DNA from: Actinoplanes missouriensis 431
Lineage (GTDB): Bacteria; Actinomycetota; Actinomycetes; Mycobacteriales; Micromonosporaceae
Length of the DNA stretch: 64,000 bases
Direction: 5' to 3'
NCBI RefSeq assembly: GCF_000284295.1
Contig: NC_017093.1
Span: forward strand, 6,820,001 to 6,884,000
A program made the translations under genes and the position numbers. The notes under the pieces were generated by a model. It made no database searches. It had not been told where the DNA came from and saw nothing but the letters and a program-made list of their open reading frames with translations. Below, piece by piece: positions 1-8,487 of this stretch. The first letter of the stretch is position 1; each line of letters starts with the position of its first letter.

Positions 1-15
1 TCGGTTGATGCCGGT

Positions 16-1218
16 CTACGCCACCGCTTCCTCGGTGCTCGCCGGCGTGGTCCGGCGCAGGCTCGAATAGACCGAGCCGACCTGGGAGGCGACCCGGCGC
101 CACGAGTACGCCTGACGGGCCCGGTCCAGCGCCGCGGTCGCATAGGTGAACCGCCGCACCTTGTCGTTGATCAGCCGGCGCAGCGCCCCGCCGAGGGCCC
201 GCGGGTCACGGGCCGGCACCAGGTCACCGGTCAGCCCGTCCACCACGGTCTCGGAGAGCGAGCCCACCGCGGTGCCGACGATCGGCACGCCGCAGGCCAT
301 CGCCTCCAGGGCGGTCTGCTCCAGCGACTGCTCGTCCTGCCAGGGCGCGGCCACCAGCAGGTCGGCGGAGCGGTACCAGTTCGGCAGGTCCCGGTGCGCG
401 ACCGAGCCGACCAGCTTGAACCGGTCGGCGACCTGGAACTGCTCGGCCAGCGCGCGCAGCATCTTGGCGCCCGGATCGGCGGGCAGCTGCTCCGCGGGCG
501 GGCCGCCGACCACCACCACCTCGGCGCCGGGCACGTACCGCATCGCCTCGATGACATCGCCGAACCCCTTGCGCTCGACCAGCCGGCCGACCGAGAGGAT
601 CCGCGGCCGTTCCGGGTCGCGCTGCGCCGCCGGGCCCTCGGGAGAGAACCACTCGCTGTTCACCCCGGCCGGCACGATCGTGAGCCGCTCCCGGGGGATG
701 CCGATGCGCACCAGGCCCCGTACCTCGTCCTGGGTCTGTGCCACCACCCGGTCCACCGCCCGGCCGAGCGCGCGCTCGTAGCCGGACCGCGACGGACCCT
801 GCGGGGTCTGCGGCCGGTCGTCCAGGCCGGCCAGCTCGTGGAAGGACTGCACCACCGGGACGCCGACCTGGCGCGCCGCGGTGACCGCGGCCAGGCCGCT
901 GGTCCAGAAGTGGGCGTGCGCGACGTCCGGCGTCCAGCCGCCGCCGCTCCACTGCTCGCCGAGCACCCGGGCGAACTCGCCCATGTGCGGGAGCAGCAGC
1001 TCCGGCGGCACCGGCTGAGCCGGTCCGGCGACCACGTGCACCACCCGGACGCCGCTCGGCAGAAGAACCACCTCGGCCACCTCGGGATCGGCGCGCCGGG
1101 TGTAGACGCGCACGTCATGGCCGAGCTCGGCGAGCGCGCCGGACAGCTCGGCGACGTGGGCGTGCTGGCCGTCCGAGCCCAGCGGGCTGGCATGCTCGGA
1201 GATCATCGCGATACGCAC
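16..1218 (-). CDS. GT4-family glycosyltransferase
   Basis: This 400-residue protein has the GT-B architecture of family 4 glycosyltransferases and probably transfers a sugar from a nucleotide donor to an unknown acceptor in the cytoplasm. The N-terminal half shows the acceptor-side Rossmann start (MRIAMISEHASPLGSDGQHA). The donor half begins near residue 205 with ILSVGRLVERKG and carries the Glu-rich donor-site region LEQTALEAMACGVPIVGT near residue 300, a variant of the usual EX7E spacing. The GTG start has a GGAGGAG ribosome site 7 bases upstream. The gene is monocistronic here; the next gene (1340, plus) is divergent. The acceptor cannot be told from sequence. Confidence 0.88.
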   Translation of the reverse strand: MRIAMISEHASPLGSDGQHAHVAELSGALAELGHDVRVYTRRADPEVAEVVLLPSGVRVVHVVAGPAQPVPPELLLPHMGEFARVLGEQWSGGGWTPDVAHAHFWTSGLAAVTAARQVGVPVVQSFHELAGLDDRPQTPQGPSRSGYERALGRAVDRVVAQTQDEVRGLVRIGIPRERLTIVPAGVNSEWFSPEGPAAQRDPERPRILSVGRLVERKGFGDVIEAMRYVPGAEVVVVGGPPAEQLPADPGAKMLRALAEQFQVADRFKLVGSVAHRDLPNWYRSADLLVAAPWQDEQSLEQTALEAMACGVPIVGTAVGSLSETVVDGLTGDLVPARDPRALGGALRRLINDKVRRFTYATAALDRARQAYSWRRVASQVGSVYSSLRRTTPASTEEAVA

Positions 1219-1339
1219 CGTGGTCTCCTCCAGCGAGGTTAAAGGCGGGGTTGGGTACGGGGTGCGGAATGCCCTGCAGCCCCAGACGTAAACATGGCCC
1301 GATCGTTACAAGGGCCGCCAGCAGGGTAATCCGGTCGCC

Positions 1340-1780
1340 GTGGCAATCGTGGCGCGTACCGTTCAAGCCCCACCCGATCGAGTCTTCGCCGTGCTGGCCG
1401 ACGGCTGGACGTACAGCGACTGGGTGGTCGGCACCGTGCACATCCGGGACGTCGAGTCGTCCTGGCCGGCCCCCGGCTCCAAGCTGCATCACAAGGCGGG
1501 CCCATGGCCGCTGTCGCTGCACGACTCGTCGACCGTGCTCGCCTGCACGCCGGATCGCGAGCTGCGGCTGAACGCGGGTCTGTGGCCGCTCGGCGAGGCA
1601 ATCGTCGGCATCCGGCTGGAACCGCTGAACGGCGGCTCCGCCACCCGGGTGGTGATCGAGGAGGACTTCGAGGCGGGGCCGCTGCGCTGGATCCGCAACA
1701 AGGTCAACGACCTGATCCTGCACCGCCGCAACGTCGAGACCCTCCGCCGCCTGGCCGACATCGCCGAACGCAACCGCTAG
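1340..1780 (+). CDS. SRPBCC (START-like) family protein
   Basis: The 146-residue product fits the helix-grip SRPBCC fold: an N-terminal strand of the type IVARTVQAPPDRVFAVLADG, a mid-protein run of beta strands, and a C-terminal long helix rich in Arg, Asn and Leu (residues 115-145). Members bind hydrophobic ligands or act as polyketide cyclases or lipid carriers; the ligand is unknown here. The start is GTG at 1340, and it is divergent from the GT4 gene at 1218, leaving about 120 bases for two promoters. The second SRPBCC protein at 4215 is a different subfamily, so this is not a simple local duplication. Confidence 0.82.
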   Translation: MAIVARTVQAPPDRVFAVLADGWTYSDWVVGTVHIRDVESSWPAPGSKLHHKAGPWPLSLHDSSTVLACTPDRELRLNAGLWPLGEAIVGIRLEPLNGGSATRVVIEEDFEAGPLRWIRNKVNDLILHRRNVETLRRLADIAERNR

Positions 1781-1848
1781 CCGCTCATACGCATTGCCGG
1801 ACTTCACTACACTGAAGCGCTCCACGCCTTCCCGCGAAGGAGCGATTC

Positions 1849-2508
1849 ATGGCACGAGAACATCGGCGCCTGACCGGACTCGCACCGATCGCGATGGGGA
1901 GCGCCATCGCGATCGCCGCCATTCTGTCACCGCTGCTGCTCGCCGTGATCAGTCAGTTCTGGCACATCGACTGGCCTTATCTGAGCGAGGTGGGACAGGC
2001 CTACGGATTCGCGTCGGCGATGTTCTCCGCGCTGGCGCTTCTTGCGGTCTCGCTCTCCGTCATCGCGCAGGCACGCTCCAACCACATGGCGCGTGTTCAG
2101 GCATTCCACACCATGCAGTCGTCGCTCGTGCAGATCGGCCTCTCGGATCCGGCCGTCTACATGCCCTGTTACGGCGCTTCCGGCCCGGAAGATATCAAGC
2201 GATCACAGCAGAGCCTGTTCTGCACCTTGCGAGCGAATTACTGGCTGGCCGCTTTCGAACAGGGCGAGCTGGACGAACCCCTGTTGCGGGCGGAATTCGC
2301 CCCGGAGATATACGGCAACCCGGTGTCCCGGCAATGGTGGGAGACAGCGCGGCCGCATTGGAACTTCCCGACCGCGCCGGCTCATCGGAAACGCATGGCG
2401 GAAATCCTCGACGAGGAGTTCTCGAAACACGTCCCCGAGGACGGTATGGCGACGGACTTCATCCGCCGGGCCAACCTCGGCCCGGCGGAGGAGGACGGTC
2501 AGCCGTAG
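1849..2508 (+). CDS. two-TM protein, DUF6082-like
   Basis: The 219-residue protein has two predicted membrane segments near residues 15-37 and 55-75, followed by a soluble domain of about 140 residues with conserved-looking aromatic motifs (SRQWWETARPHWNF). This arrangement resembles the DUF6082 proteins common in actinomycetes, whose function is unknown; the match is from memory of the family pattern. A clear AAGGAG site lies 6 bases before the ATG. A short inverted repeat, CTTCA-N6-TGAAG, at 1802-1817 in the upstream gap overlaps a possible -10 (TACACT, 1808-1813). The last 10 bases overlap the convergent oxidoreductase gene. Confidence 0.75.
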   Translation: MAREHRRLTGLAPIAMGSAIAIAAILSPLLLAVISQFWHIDWPYLSEVGQAYGFASAMFSALALLAVSLSVIAQARSNHMARVQAFHTMQSSLVQIGLSDPAVYMPCYGASGPEDIKRSQQSLFCTLRANYWLAAFEQGELDEPLLRAEFAPEIYGNPVSRQWWETARPHWNFPTAPAHRKRMAEILDEEFSKHVPEDGMATDFIRRANLGPAEEDGQP

Positions 2509-4088
2509 ATCGCGCGGTTCGCTCCGGTGATTAGGGCTCGGTAGAGATCCCCCGTCACCGCCCGATCACGCGCCAGCGCCGCCCGCGCCGCGTTCGCGCC
2601 CGGGGCGCCGTGGACGCCGCCGCCCGGGTGGGCGGACGCGCTGCCCAGGAAGAGGCGGTCGACCGGGGTGTCGGACCGGCCGAGACCCGGGATCGGGCGC
2701 AGGAACAGCTGCTGGAACGCCGCTGACGTCCCGCCGCCGAGGGCGCCGCCGACCAGGGACGGGTTCTCGTTCTCCAGGTCCGTCGGGGAGAAGACGTTGC
2801 GGCCCACGACCGCGCTGCGGAAGCCCGGAGCGTGGTCCTCGATCACCGTTTCCATCCGTTCCACGTGCTCGCTGATCTCGTCGGCCGACCAGCTCTTGCG
2901 GTGCGGCAGGTGGGTGTACGCCCACATCGACTCGGTGCCGGCCGGCGAGTGCGCCGGGTCGGCCGTGGTCATCTGGCCGAGCAGCAGGAACGGTTTCGGC
3001 GGGAGTTCGTCGGTGGCGATCTGCGCCGCGTACCGGGTGAGGTCGTTGAGATCGGCGCCGAGGTGCACGGTGCCGGCGCCGGAGGCAGCCGGGTTGGTCC
3101 ACGGCACCGCGGACTGCACCGCCCAGTCGACCTTGAGGGTGGCGCCGTCCCAGCGGAAGTGGGCGAGGTCCTCGACGAGCCGGGGCGGCAGCCAGCGCTC
3201 GCCGACCAGGTCCAGGTAGAGGGCCGGGGCCGGCACGTCGGCGATCACCGCGCGGCGGGCCCGCCAGTCCCGGCCGTCGGTGGTGCGCACACCCATCGCC
3301 CGGCCGCGCGCCACCAGGATCCGCTCGACCGGAGCCTGGTAGACGATCTCCCCGCCGCGGGCGGTGAGCCGGTTCACCAGCGCGCTGGTGATCTCCTGGG
3401 CGCCACCGGTGGGGACCGGCCAGCCGAACTCCTGGCCGAGCATGGCGAGCAGCCAGCCGTAGACGCCGCTGCCGGCCTGTTCCGGGGAGAGGTCGGTGTG
3501 CAGGGCGCAGCCGGCCAGGGCCAGGGTCGCGCCCTCACCTCGGAACAGTTCGGAGCCGAGCTCCCGGACGGACAGGAGCAGACGCCGCGCCAGGCGCAGG
3601 GCGCCGCTGACGCGCAGGTCGCGCACCAGGCCGAGGCCCGAGGTGACCGGCGGGAACGGGGTGAAGAGGGTGTCCAGCATCCGCCCGGAGACGGATTTCC
3701 AGTCGTCGTACGCGTGCCGCCACCGCTCGCCGTCACCGGGCGCGAACTGCTCCATCGACGCCATCGTGCGGTCCAGGTCGCGGTTGATGGTGGCGGCCCG
3801 GCCGTCCGGCAGCAGGTGGGTGAGCACGTCCGGCGCGTGCCGCCAGCTCAGTCCCTGCTCCTCCAGGCGCAGCGCCCGCATCACCGGCGACGCGTAGCCC
3901 AGCGGGTAGAACGAGCTGAACAGGTCGGACAGGTACCCGGGGGCGGTCACGAACCCGGAACGCACCGCCCCGCCGGGGTGCGGTGTCGCTTCCAGGACGC
4001 GCACCGTCCAGCCCGCGTCGGCAAGAAGATTTGCCGCCACCAATCCGTTGTGCCCGGCGCCGACGACTATCGCATCCACGGTCTCCAC
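2499..4088 (-). CDS. FAD-dependent oxidoreductase (CrtI/phytoene desaturase-like)
   Basis: This 529-residue enzyme starts with a dinucleotide-binding Rossmann motif (AIVVGAGHNGLVAANLL) and ends with the typical CrtI-type flavin-binding tail (SASAHPGGGVHGAPGANAAR near residue 485). It belongs to the NAD(P)/FAD-dependent amine oxidase or phytoene desaturase superfamily, which oxidises or isomerises hydrophobic substrates, often carotenoids. No phytoene synthase or other carotenoid gene is next to it, so a carotenoid role cannot be assumed. Many actinomycetes carry several such paralogs of unknown substrate. It converges on the DUF6082-like gene with a 10-base overlap and is divergent from the SRPBCC gene at 4215. 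Confidence 0.85.
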   Translation of the reverse strand: METVDAIVVGAGHNGLVAANLLADAGWTVRVLEATPHPGGAVRSGFVTAPGYLSDLFSSFYPLGYASPVMRALRLEEQGLSWRHAPDVLTHLLPDGRAATINRDLDRTMASMEQFAPGDGERWRHAYDDWKSVSGRMLDTLFTPFPPVTSGLGLVRDLRVSGALRLARRLLLSVRELGSELFRGEGATLALAGCALHTDLSPEQAGSGVYGWLLAMLGQEFGWPVPTGGAQEITSALVNRLTARGGEIVYQAPVERILVARGRAMGVRTTDGRDWRARRAVIADVPAPALYLDLVGERWLPPRLVEDLAHFRWDGATLKVDWAVQSAVPWTNPAASGAGTVHLGADLNDLTRYAAQIATDELPPKPFLLLGQMTTADPAHSPAGTESMWAYTHLPHRKSWSADEISEHVERMETVIEDHAPGFRSAVVGRNVFSPTDLENENPSLVGGALGGGTSAAFQQLFLRPIPGLGRSDTPVDRLFLGSASAHPGGGVHGAPGANAARAALARDRAVTGDLYRALITGANRAIYG

Positions 4089-4214
4089 AGCGGAACGCTA
4101 CCCGCCGTCGCGCGGGACAAACAGCGTTTAGGCCGCTGTCGCCCGGGCACCTTGAAGATCACGGATCGTGCACTGAACGAGTGGACGCAGCAAAGGCAGT
4201 GAAGGGAGAAACTC

Positions 4215-4679
4215 GTGAGCACCGTCACCGAGTTCGTTGACGTCAACGTCCCGGTACGCACCGCCTACAACCAGTGGACCCAGTTCGAGGACTTTCCGCG
4301 GTTCATGGAGGGCGTCAGCGAGATCCGTCAGGTCGACGACACGCACACCCACTGGAAGACCGAGATCGCCGGGGTGAAGCGTGAGTTCGACGCGGAGATC
4401 ACGGAGCAGCTGCCGGACGAGCGTGTCGCCTGGCACGCCACGGACGGCGAGAAGCAGGCCGGCGTGGTGACGTTCCACCGGATCGACGAGACGCACACCC
4501 GGGTCACCGTCCAGATGGACTTCGACCCGCAGGGCTTCGTCGAGACCGCCGGCGACAAGCTGGGGATCGTCGACCGCCGGGTCAAGGGTGACCTGCACCG
4601 GTTCAAGGAGTTCATCGAGAGCCGCGGCGGCATCGAGACCGGCGCCTGGCGCGGCCAGGTGGATCGGCCCGGAATCTGA
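4215..4679 (+). CDS. SRPBCC family protein (cyclase/dehydrase type)
   Basis: The 154-residue product begins with TEFVDVNVPVRTAYNQWTQF, followed by a short DFPRFMEGV stretch, the pattern of the polyketide cyclase/dehydrase (coenzyme Q-binding) SRPBCC subfamily. It contains five or more beta strands and a long final helix near residues 110-137 (DRRVKGDLHRFKEFIESRG). In actinomycetes these often occur as stress-linked genes, but no enzymatic role is established. The GTG start has AAGGGAG 6 bases upstream. A strong intrinsic terminator follows at 4707. Confidence 0.85.
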   Translation: MSTVTEFVDVNVPVRTAYNQWTQFEDFPRFMEGVSEIRQVDDTHTHWKTEIAGVKREFDAEITEQLPDERVAWHATDGEKQAGVVTFHRIDETHTRVTVQMDFDPQGFVETAGDKLGIVDRRVKGDLHRFKEFIESRGGIETGAWRGQVDRPGI

Positions 4680-4706
4680 CAGGTTCCGACGTTGGTCAAG
4701 CTTGGG

Positions 4707-4737
4707 ACGGCCGCCTCCGGGCGGCCGTTTCGCTTTT
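4707..4737 (+). terminator. intrinsic terminator after the SRPBCC gene
   Basis: A perfect 9-bp stem ACGGCCGCC / GGCGGCCGT closes a 4-base loop and is followed by TTCGCTTTT. It lies 28 bases after the stop of the gene at 4215 and separates it from the small gene at 4761. Confidence 0.85.
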
Positions 4738-4760
4738 CCGGGTACGGGTAACGCACTCCC

Positions 4761-4946
4761 ATGACTGATCAAGAGCAGGACGGCGTGTGGCGCGACGAGG
4801 AGAAGCTGCCTCTGAGCGAGCTCAACAAGGCGATGGCCACGTGGGACATCGACGGGCAGAACGACGCCAGTGACAACGACACCGGTCAGGAGCCGAACGA
4901 GGCGAGCGACCGGCCGAGCACGACCGGCCACACCGGCCCGCACTGA
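4761..4946 (+). CDS. small acidic protein of unknown function
   Basis: A 61-residue, strongly hydrophilic and acidic frame (MTDQEQDGVWRDEEKLPLSE at the N-terminus, Ser/Thr/Pro-rich at the C-terminus) with no membrane segment and no motif I recognise. It probably is disordered outside a short helical segment around residues 15-32. No convincing ribosome site precedes the ATG, which starts only 23 bases after the T-run of the upstream terminator, so it must have its own promoter or be leaderless. It is tail-to-tail with the lipoprotein gene at 4959. I rate it as a likely but unproven gene. Confidence 0.5.
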   Translation: MTDQEQDGVWRDEEKLPLSELNKAMATWDIDGQNDASDNDTGQEPNEASDRPSTTGHTGPH

Positions 4947-4958
4947 CCTGTCCCGCGT

Positions 4959-5756
4959 TCACCTCGGGTCCCGGCGGCGCACCGTCATGTCGCCCAGACC
5001 CGAGCGCACCCGGATCGCGTACCGGTCGGCGGCCCGCCGGTAACCGGGCTCCCGCAGCACCGTCCCGGCCGGGGTCCCGTTGTTCGCGGTCCACGGCGTC
5101 ACCACCGAGCCGGCCCCCTGGTCGAACCGGATCCGGAACGGCGCCGCGGTCCGAGCCGTCACCACGGCGGAGCCCACCCCTCCGGTGAACGTGACGGGCA
5201 CCGTGCCGACCGGGTCCGGCAGCGACAGTTCGGCCAGCCCGGACGAGCCGAGGACGACCCGTTTCACCCGGCCGTGCCGCAGGTTCAGCTGCTGCTCCCC
5301 GGCGCCGGCCGGCAGCCGGATGTCCCAGCGGACGTCCCGGTTCAGGATGATGCGCAGCTCGTCCAGGCCCTCACCGTCCGTGACGCGCAGCCGGACCACG
5401 ACCCGGCCGCCGCGGCGGAACACCCGCGGGGCGACGCCGGCGTCCGGTCCGGTCGTGATCCGGTAGAGCTGGCCGGGCAGGTGAGCGAACTGGACGCGTA
5501 CCCGGCTCGCCGCGTCCCCCACGGTGAGCCAGGCGCCCTTGCGGCGCTGCAGCGGGCCGGCCAGCACCCGGACCGGCTGGTCGGCGGCGGGTGGCGCCGC
5601 CCGCAGCGTCGCCGGTTCGGCGATCCTCGGCTCGGGCGACGGCGGCGAAGAGGGCGGGCTGACCGTGCAGGAAGCCGTCAACACGGCTCCTACCAGCACG
5701 GACAGGCCGGGAAGGACCATGCTTGAGCGGTGGCGGCGCAAGGCGGTGGGCACCAT
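4959..5756 (-). CDS. secreted lipoprotein with beta-rich domain
   Basis: The 265-residue product has a lipoprotein signal: a basic start (RRHRSS), a hydrophobic core and a lipobox LTASC, so Cys at about residue 30 should be lipidated and the protein anchored outside the membrane. A Ser/Pro-rich spacer follows. The rest is predicted to be nearly all short beta strands, with a run of the type LNLRHGRVKRVVLGSSGLAE that resembles the solenoid-like repeats of DUF4097/toastrack-type adhesin domains. I infer a cell-surface structural or sensing role; there is no catalytic motif. It converges with the small gene at 4761. Confidence 0.75.
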   Translation of the reverse strand: MVPTALRRHRSSMVLPGLSVLVGAVLTASCTVSPPSSPPSPEPRIAEPATLRAAPPAADQPVRVLAGPLQRRKGAWLTVGDAASRVRVQFAHLPGQLYRITTGPDAGVAPRVFRRGGRVVVRLRVTDGEGLDELRIILNRDVRWDIRLPAGAGEQQLNLRHGRVKRVVLGSSGLAELSLPDPVGTVPVTFTGGVGSAVVTARTAAPFRIRFDQGAGSVVTPWTANNGTPAGTVLREPGYRRAADRYAIRVRSGLGDMTVRRRDPR

Positions 5757-5820
5757 CGGACAACGCAGAATCGGCCGAACGGGTGACGGCGAAGCTGGCT
5801 GATCGAGTAAGACTGTCCGG

Positions 5821-6030
5821 GTGCGATCTGCCGGATTTCTTACCGAACGTCAGCGCCGTCTCGCCTGGGTGGGTTTCCTGCTCGCCGCTTTCCAGGCCCC
5901 GCTGGCCGCGAAACTGATCGACGACGCCTCCTGGTTCCTGGCCGTCGTCGTGGCCCTCCTCGTCGCCACCGTGATCATCGCGGACGACGCCCAGCGGCGC
6001 CGTCCCGAGACAGCTGACTACGCGGAGTAA
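5821..6030 (+). CDS. small two-TM membrane protein
   Basis: A 69-residue frame from a GTG start with two hydrophobic segments (about residues 12-30 and 35-55; WFLAVVVALLVATVIIADDA) and a charged C-terminus (QRRRPETADYAE). It has no recognisable domain. Its last 13 bases overlap the convergent gene at 6018-6467. Hydrophobic segmentation and third-position GC bias make a real gene likely. Confidence 0.6.
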   Translation: MRSAGFLTERQRRLAWVGFLLAAFQAPLAAKLIDDASWFLAVVVALLVATVIIADDAQRRRPETADYAE

Positions 6031-6467
6031 TCCGGCTGGGCCTCATGCCCGGTCCGCCCGTGGGTGCGCCGCTGCTCCTTGAGCTCCGCCTCGTACAGGT
6101 GGCGGCGGCCCTGCGCCAGCTGGTCACGGGCGTCCCGCTCGACCGCGCGGAACTCCGCGTAGTACCCGTCGTCGAACTCCTCGACGATCTGGAAGGTCCA
6201 GTGCCCCGGGATGACGTTCCGGCCGATCAGCTCACGCTGGATCCGCTCGGCCATCTCGGTCTGCCCGGCCTGCATGAAGAGCGACACCGCCTCGTCCAGC
6301 ATGAAATCGGCGGTGCCGGTCAGCTGGTGCATCGAGTACAGGTGCCCGCGAACCCGCTCGACCGTCTCCAGCGCCTCGCTCAGCTTGCCGAGCGCCTGCA
6401 CGGTCGTGTCGTCGAGCCCGGCCGGCCGGCGGTGCTGCTCGTCCGGCCCGTCGGTGTGCGTGCTCAT
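6018..6467 (-). CDS. conserved helical protein of unknown function
   Basis: A 149-residue, mostly alpha-helical soluble protein with motifs TVQALGKLSEALETVERVRG (residues 21-40), FMLDEAVSLFMQAGQ and a central segment VIPGHWTFQIVEEFDDGYYA. I recognise it as the kind of conserved hypothetical protein widespread in actinomycetes, but no function is known to me. The C-terminal 25 residues are charged and likely disordered. The ATG at 6467 is followed downstream by an overlap with the small membrane gene at 5821. Confidence 0.75.
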   Translation of the reverse strand: MSTHTDGPDEQHRRPAGLDDTTVQALGKLSEALETVERVRGHLYSMHQLTGTADFMLDEAVSLFMQAGQTEMAERIQRELIGRNVIPGHWTFQIVEEFDDGYYAEFRAVERDARDQLAQGRRHLYEAELKEQRRTHGRTGHEAQPDYSA

Positions 6468-6578
6468 GCCTCTCCTCTCGTCGGCCGATCACGCTCTTTC
6501 CCCACCGAGCCGACTTCAACCGAGCTGCACCTGTTCGGAAAACCGTTGGCGACCCGAGGCTCCTTAACGTTTCTTCTC

Positions 6579-6935
6579 ATGAATGGCCTGTTCAGCAACG
6601 CCGCCGCCCGCTCCGCCCAGCGTTCCGCTCACGCGTCGCTCGCCGACCTCACCGCCGCCGTCGGTGTGAGCGGCTTCGCCGCCACCGCCGCGAACCCCGG
6701 CCTCATGTCCGTCATCGACCAGCACGCCGCCGGTGTGCGGGACAGCCTCGACGCCGACGCCCGCCCGCTGACCGCGATCCTGCTCGCCGCGTACGCCGAG
6801 GGTGTCCGCGACGCCGCCCTGCAGCACGGCTGGCAGGCCCCCGAGGGCGAGATCGACTGGACCGAGAACGACTGGGTGCTGCGCCGCCTGCTGGCGATCT
6901 GCATGCTGGCCCGGACGCTGCCGGCGCCGCGCTGA
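6579..6935 (+). CDS. conserved helical protein of unknown function
   Basis: The 118-residue product from ATG 6579 is an all-helical protein with a conserved-looking pattern (RPLTAILLAAYAEGVRDAAL, residues 61-80) and a Trp-containing turn (GEIDWTENDWVLRRLLA). The open frame extends upstream to 6045 but that part lies opposite the gene at 6018-6467 and is not coding. It looks like one of the small proteins repeated in Micromonosporaceae genomes (possibly DUF6401-like; that name is uncertain). A strong hairpin terminator follows at 6985. Confidence 0.65.
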   Translation: MNGLFSNAAARSAQRSAHASLADLTAAVGVSGFAATAANPGLMSVIDQHAAGVRDSLDADARPLTAILLAAYAEGVRDAALQHGWQAPEGEIDWTENDWVLRRLLAICMLARTLPAPR

Positions 6936-6984
6936 CCAGCTGATTCCACGGCCGGACCGCGGCCAGCACATCCGACCGTAGAAA

Positions 6985-7020
6985 GGGCCGGCCTCACCCG
7001 AGGCCGGCCCCGCGCCTTTT
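6985..7020 (+). terminator. intrinsic terminator
   Basis: A perfect 11-bp stem GGGCCGGCCTC / GAGGCCGGCCC (6985-6995 and 7000-7010) closes an ACCC loop and is followed by CGCGCCTTTT. It lies 50 bases after the stop of the gene at 6579 and directly before the 26-bp repeat array. Confidence 0.85.
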
Positions 7021-7022
7021 CT

Positions 7023-7178
7023 CCCGGTGCGTGGTCGCACCGCCTTTTCCCGGTGCGTGGTCGCACCGCCTTCTCCCGGTGCGTGGTCGCACCGCCTTCT
7101 CCCGGTGCGTGGTCGCACCGCCTTCTCCCGGTGCGTGGTCGCACCGCCTACTCCCGGTGCGTGGTCGCACCGCCGCAC
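7023..7178. repeat. six tandem 26-bp repeats, each with a hairpin
   Basis: Six head-to-tail copies of a 26-bp unit start at 7023, 7049, 7075, 7101, 7127 and 7153. Each contains the perfect inverted repeat GGTGCG-TGGT-CGCACC (16 bp). Copies differ only at the last few bases of the unit; the last one diverges after the hairpin. The array sits between a terminator (6985) and the XRE-type regulator gene (7204). Its last copy (hairpin 7156-7171) lies where the -35 region of that gene would be, given a possible -10 TACCGT at 7192. An operator array or a replication-slippage repeat are both possible. Confidence 0.9.
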
Positions 7179-7203
7179 GAGCCGGAATGCCTACCGTCGG
7201 CTC

Positions 7204-8463
7204 ATGACTCCCCGACTTCCCGCCGACCCCACGATCGGGTCGCGCATCCGGGCCCGCCGCCTGCTGCGTGGGTGGAGCATCCGGTACGCGTCGAGCCGCG
7301 CCGGCATCTCCCACACCACCTGGAGCCGGATCGAGCGCGGCCTGCTCGCCGCCGACAACAGGTTCATGCTGGCCGGCCTCGCCGCGGCGCTCGACTGCTC
7401 CCCGGCCGAGCTGGCCGGCGTCCCGGTCCCGATCACCGACCGAGCCGTCGTGGCCGCCCACGCCGCCGTCCACGCCGTCCGCCAGTCCCTCGTCGAGCTG
7501 GACCTCTCCGAACACGAACCCAAACACGAACGCGAACCCGAACACGGACGCGAACCCGAACACGGGCCCCAGCCCGGACCGGATCGGCCGGTCGCGGAGC
7601 TGGCTCGCGGTGCCGCCCTGCTCGACGATCTGCGGCAGTCCTGCGATTACGCCGGCGCCGCCCGGCTCCTCCCCGGCCTGCTGCGCGACCTGCACACCGC
7701 CGTCACCGGACCGGAACGCCGCCCCGCCCTGCGCCTGCTCTGCGACGTCACCTTCATCGCCTCCTCGGTGCTGCGCAACCTCGGCCATCCCGCGGACGCC
7801 TGGCTCGGCGCCGAACGCTGCCGGGACGCTGCCGCGGCGGCCGGTGATCCGGTGCTGCTGGCGTACGCCGCCTACGCCCGGGCGAGCGCCGCGGCCGCCT
7901 GCGGCTCGTTCGACCGAGGGCTGGCCCTGGCGGCACGCGCGGCCGACGACATCGCCTCGCACACCGCCCGGTCCGGCGGCCTGGCGGTGCTCGGCTCGTT
8001 GCAGCTGCTCTGCGCGTTCGCCAGCCGCGGTCAGGGCCGTCTCGACGACAGCCGGACGTGGTCGGCCGAGGCCGCGGCGCTGGCGGACCGCACCGGCGAG
8101 ACCACCACGATGGGCCTCTACTTCGGTCCGGCGAACGTCGGTTTCTGGCGGATCGGCATCGAGGTCGACGGCGGCGATCCCGGCGCGGCCGTGGAGATCG
8201 CCCGTGGCACCGACCCGGCGATCCTGCCGGCCGGGTTCCGGCAGGTCTTCTACTACGCCGACACCGCCCGCGCCCTGGCCCGGCTGCGCGGCCACGACCG
8301 CGAGGCGATCCGTTACCTGCTCATCGCCGAACGCGTCGCACCCCAGCACGTGCACACCTCGCCCCTGGCCCGCGAGACCACCCGGGCCCTGCTGGACCGC
8401 TCCCGGCGGGCAGCCGGAGGCACCGAGCTACGCGCCCTCTGCGAACGCCTCCAGATCGCCTGA
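7204..8463 (+). CDS. XRE-type HTH regulator with C-terminal helical repeat domain
   Basis: The 419-residue protein has an N-terminal helix-turn-helix at residues 8-70 (TIGSRIRARRLLRGWSIRYA, then TWSRIERGLLAADN), a linker with a degenerate charged repeat of the type EHEPKHEREPEHGREPEHG at residues 103-121, and a large Ala-rich all-helical region resembling TPR-like repeats (130-419). Such proteins are DNA-binding regulators whose helical domain may bind a ligand or protein; targets are unknown. I choose ATG 7204 because the frame upstream only translates the 26-bp repeats. A TACCGT at 7192-7197 would give a nearly leaderless message. It is followed by a 20-bp tandem repeat. Confidence 0.8.
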   Translation: MTPRLPADPTIGSRIRARRLLRGWSIRYASSRAGISHTTWSRIERGLLAADNRFMLAGLAAALDCSPAELAGVPVPITDRAVVAAHAAVHAVRQSLVELDLSEHEPKHEREPEHGREPEHGPQPGPDRPVAELARGAALLDDLRQSCDYAGAARLLPGLLRDLHTAVTGPERRPALRLLCDVTFIASSVLRNLGHPADAWLGAERCRDAAAAAGDPVLLAYAAYARASAAAACGSFDRGLALAARAADDIASHTARSGGLAVLGSLQLLCAFASRGQGRLDDSRTWSAEAAALADRTGETTTMGLYFGPANVGFWRIGIEVDGGDPGAAVEIARGTDPAILPAGFRQVFYYADTARALARLRGHDREAIRYLLIAERVAPQHVHTSPLARETTRALLDRSRRAAGGTELRALCERLQIA

Positions 8464-8487
8464 CCCCGCTCGCAAGCCGGCCACCCG

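Noticed and set aside
2499..4088. Carotenoid biosynthesis locus
   Set aside because: There is only one CrtI-like gene and no phytoene synthase, GGPP synthase or cyclase near it.
6045..6578. Upstream extension of the gene at 6579
   Set aside because: The extension is opposite the gene at 6018-6467 and has a composition typical of an antisense frame.
7023..7178. CRISPR-like array
   Set aside because: The 26-bp units are contiguous with no unique spacers and no cas genes are near.
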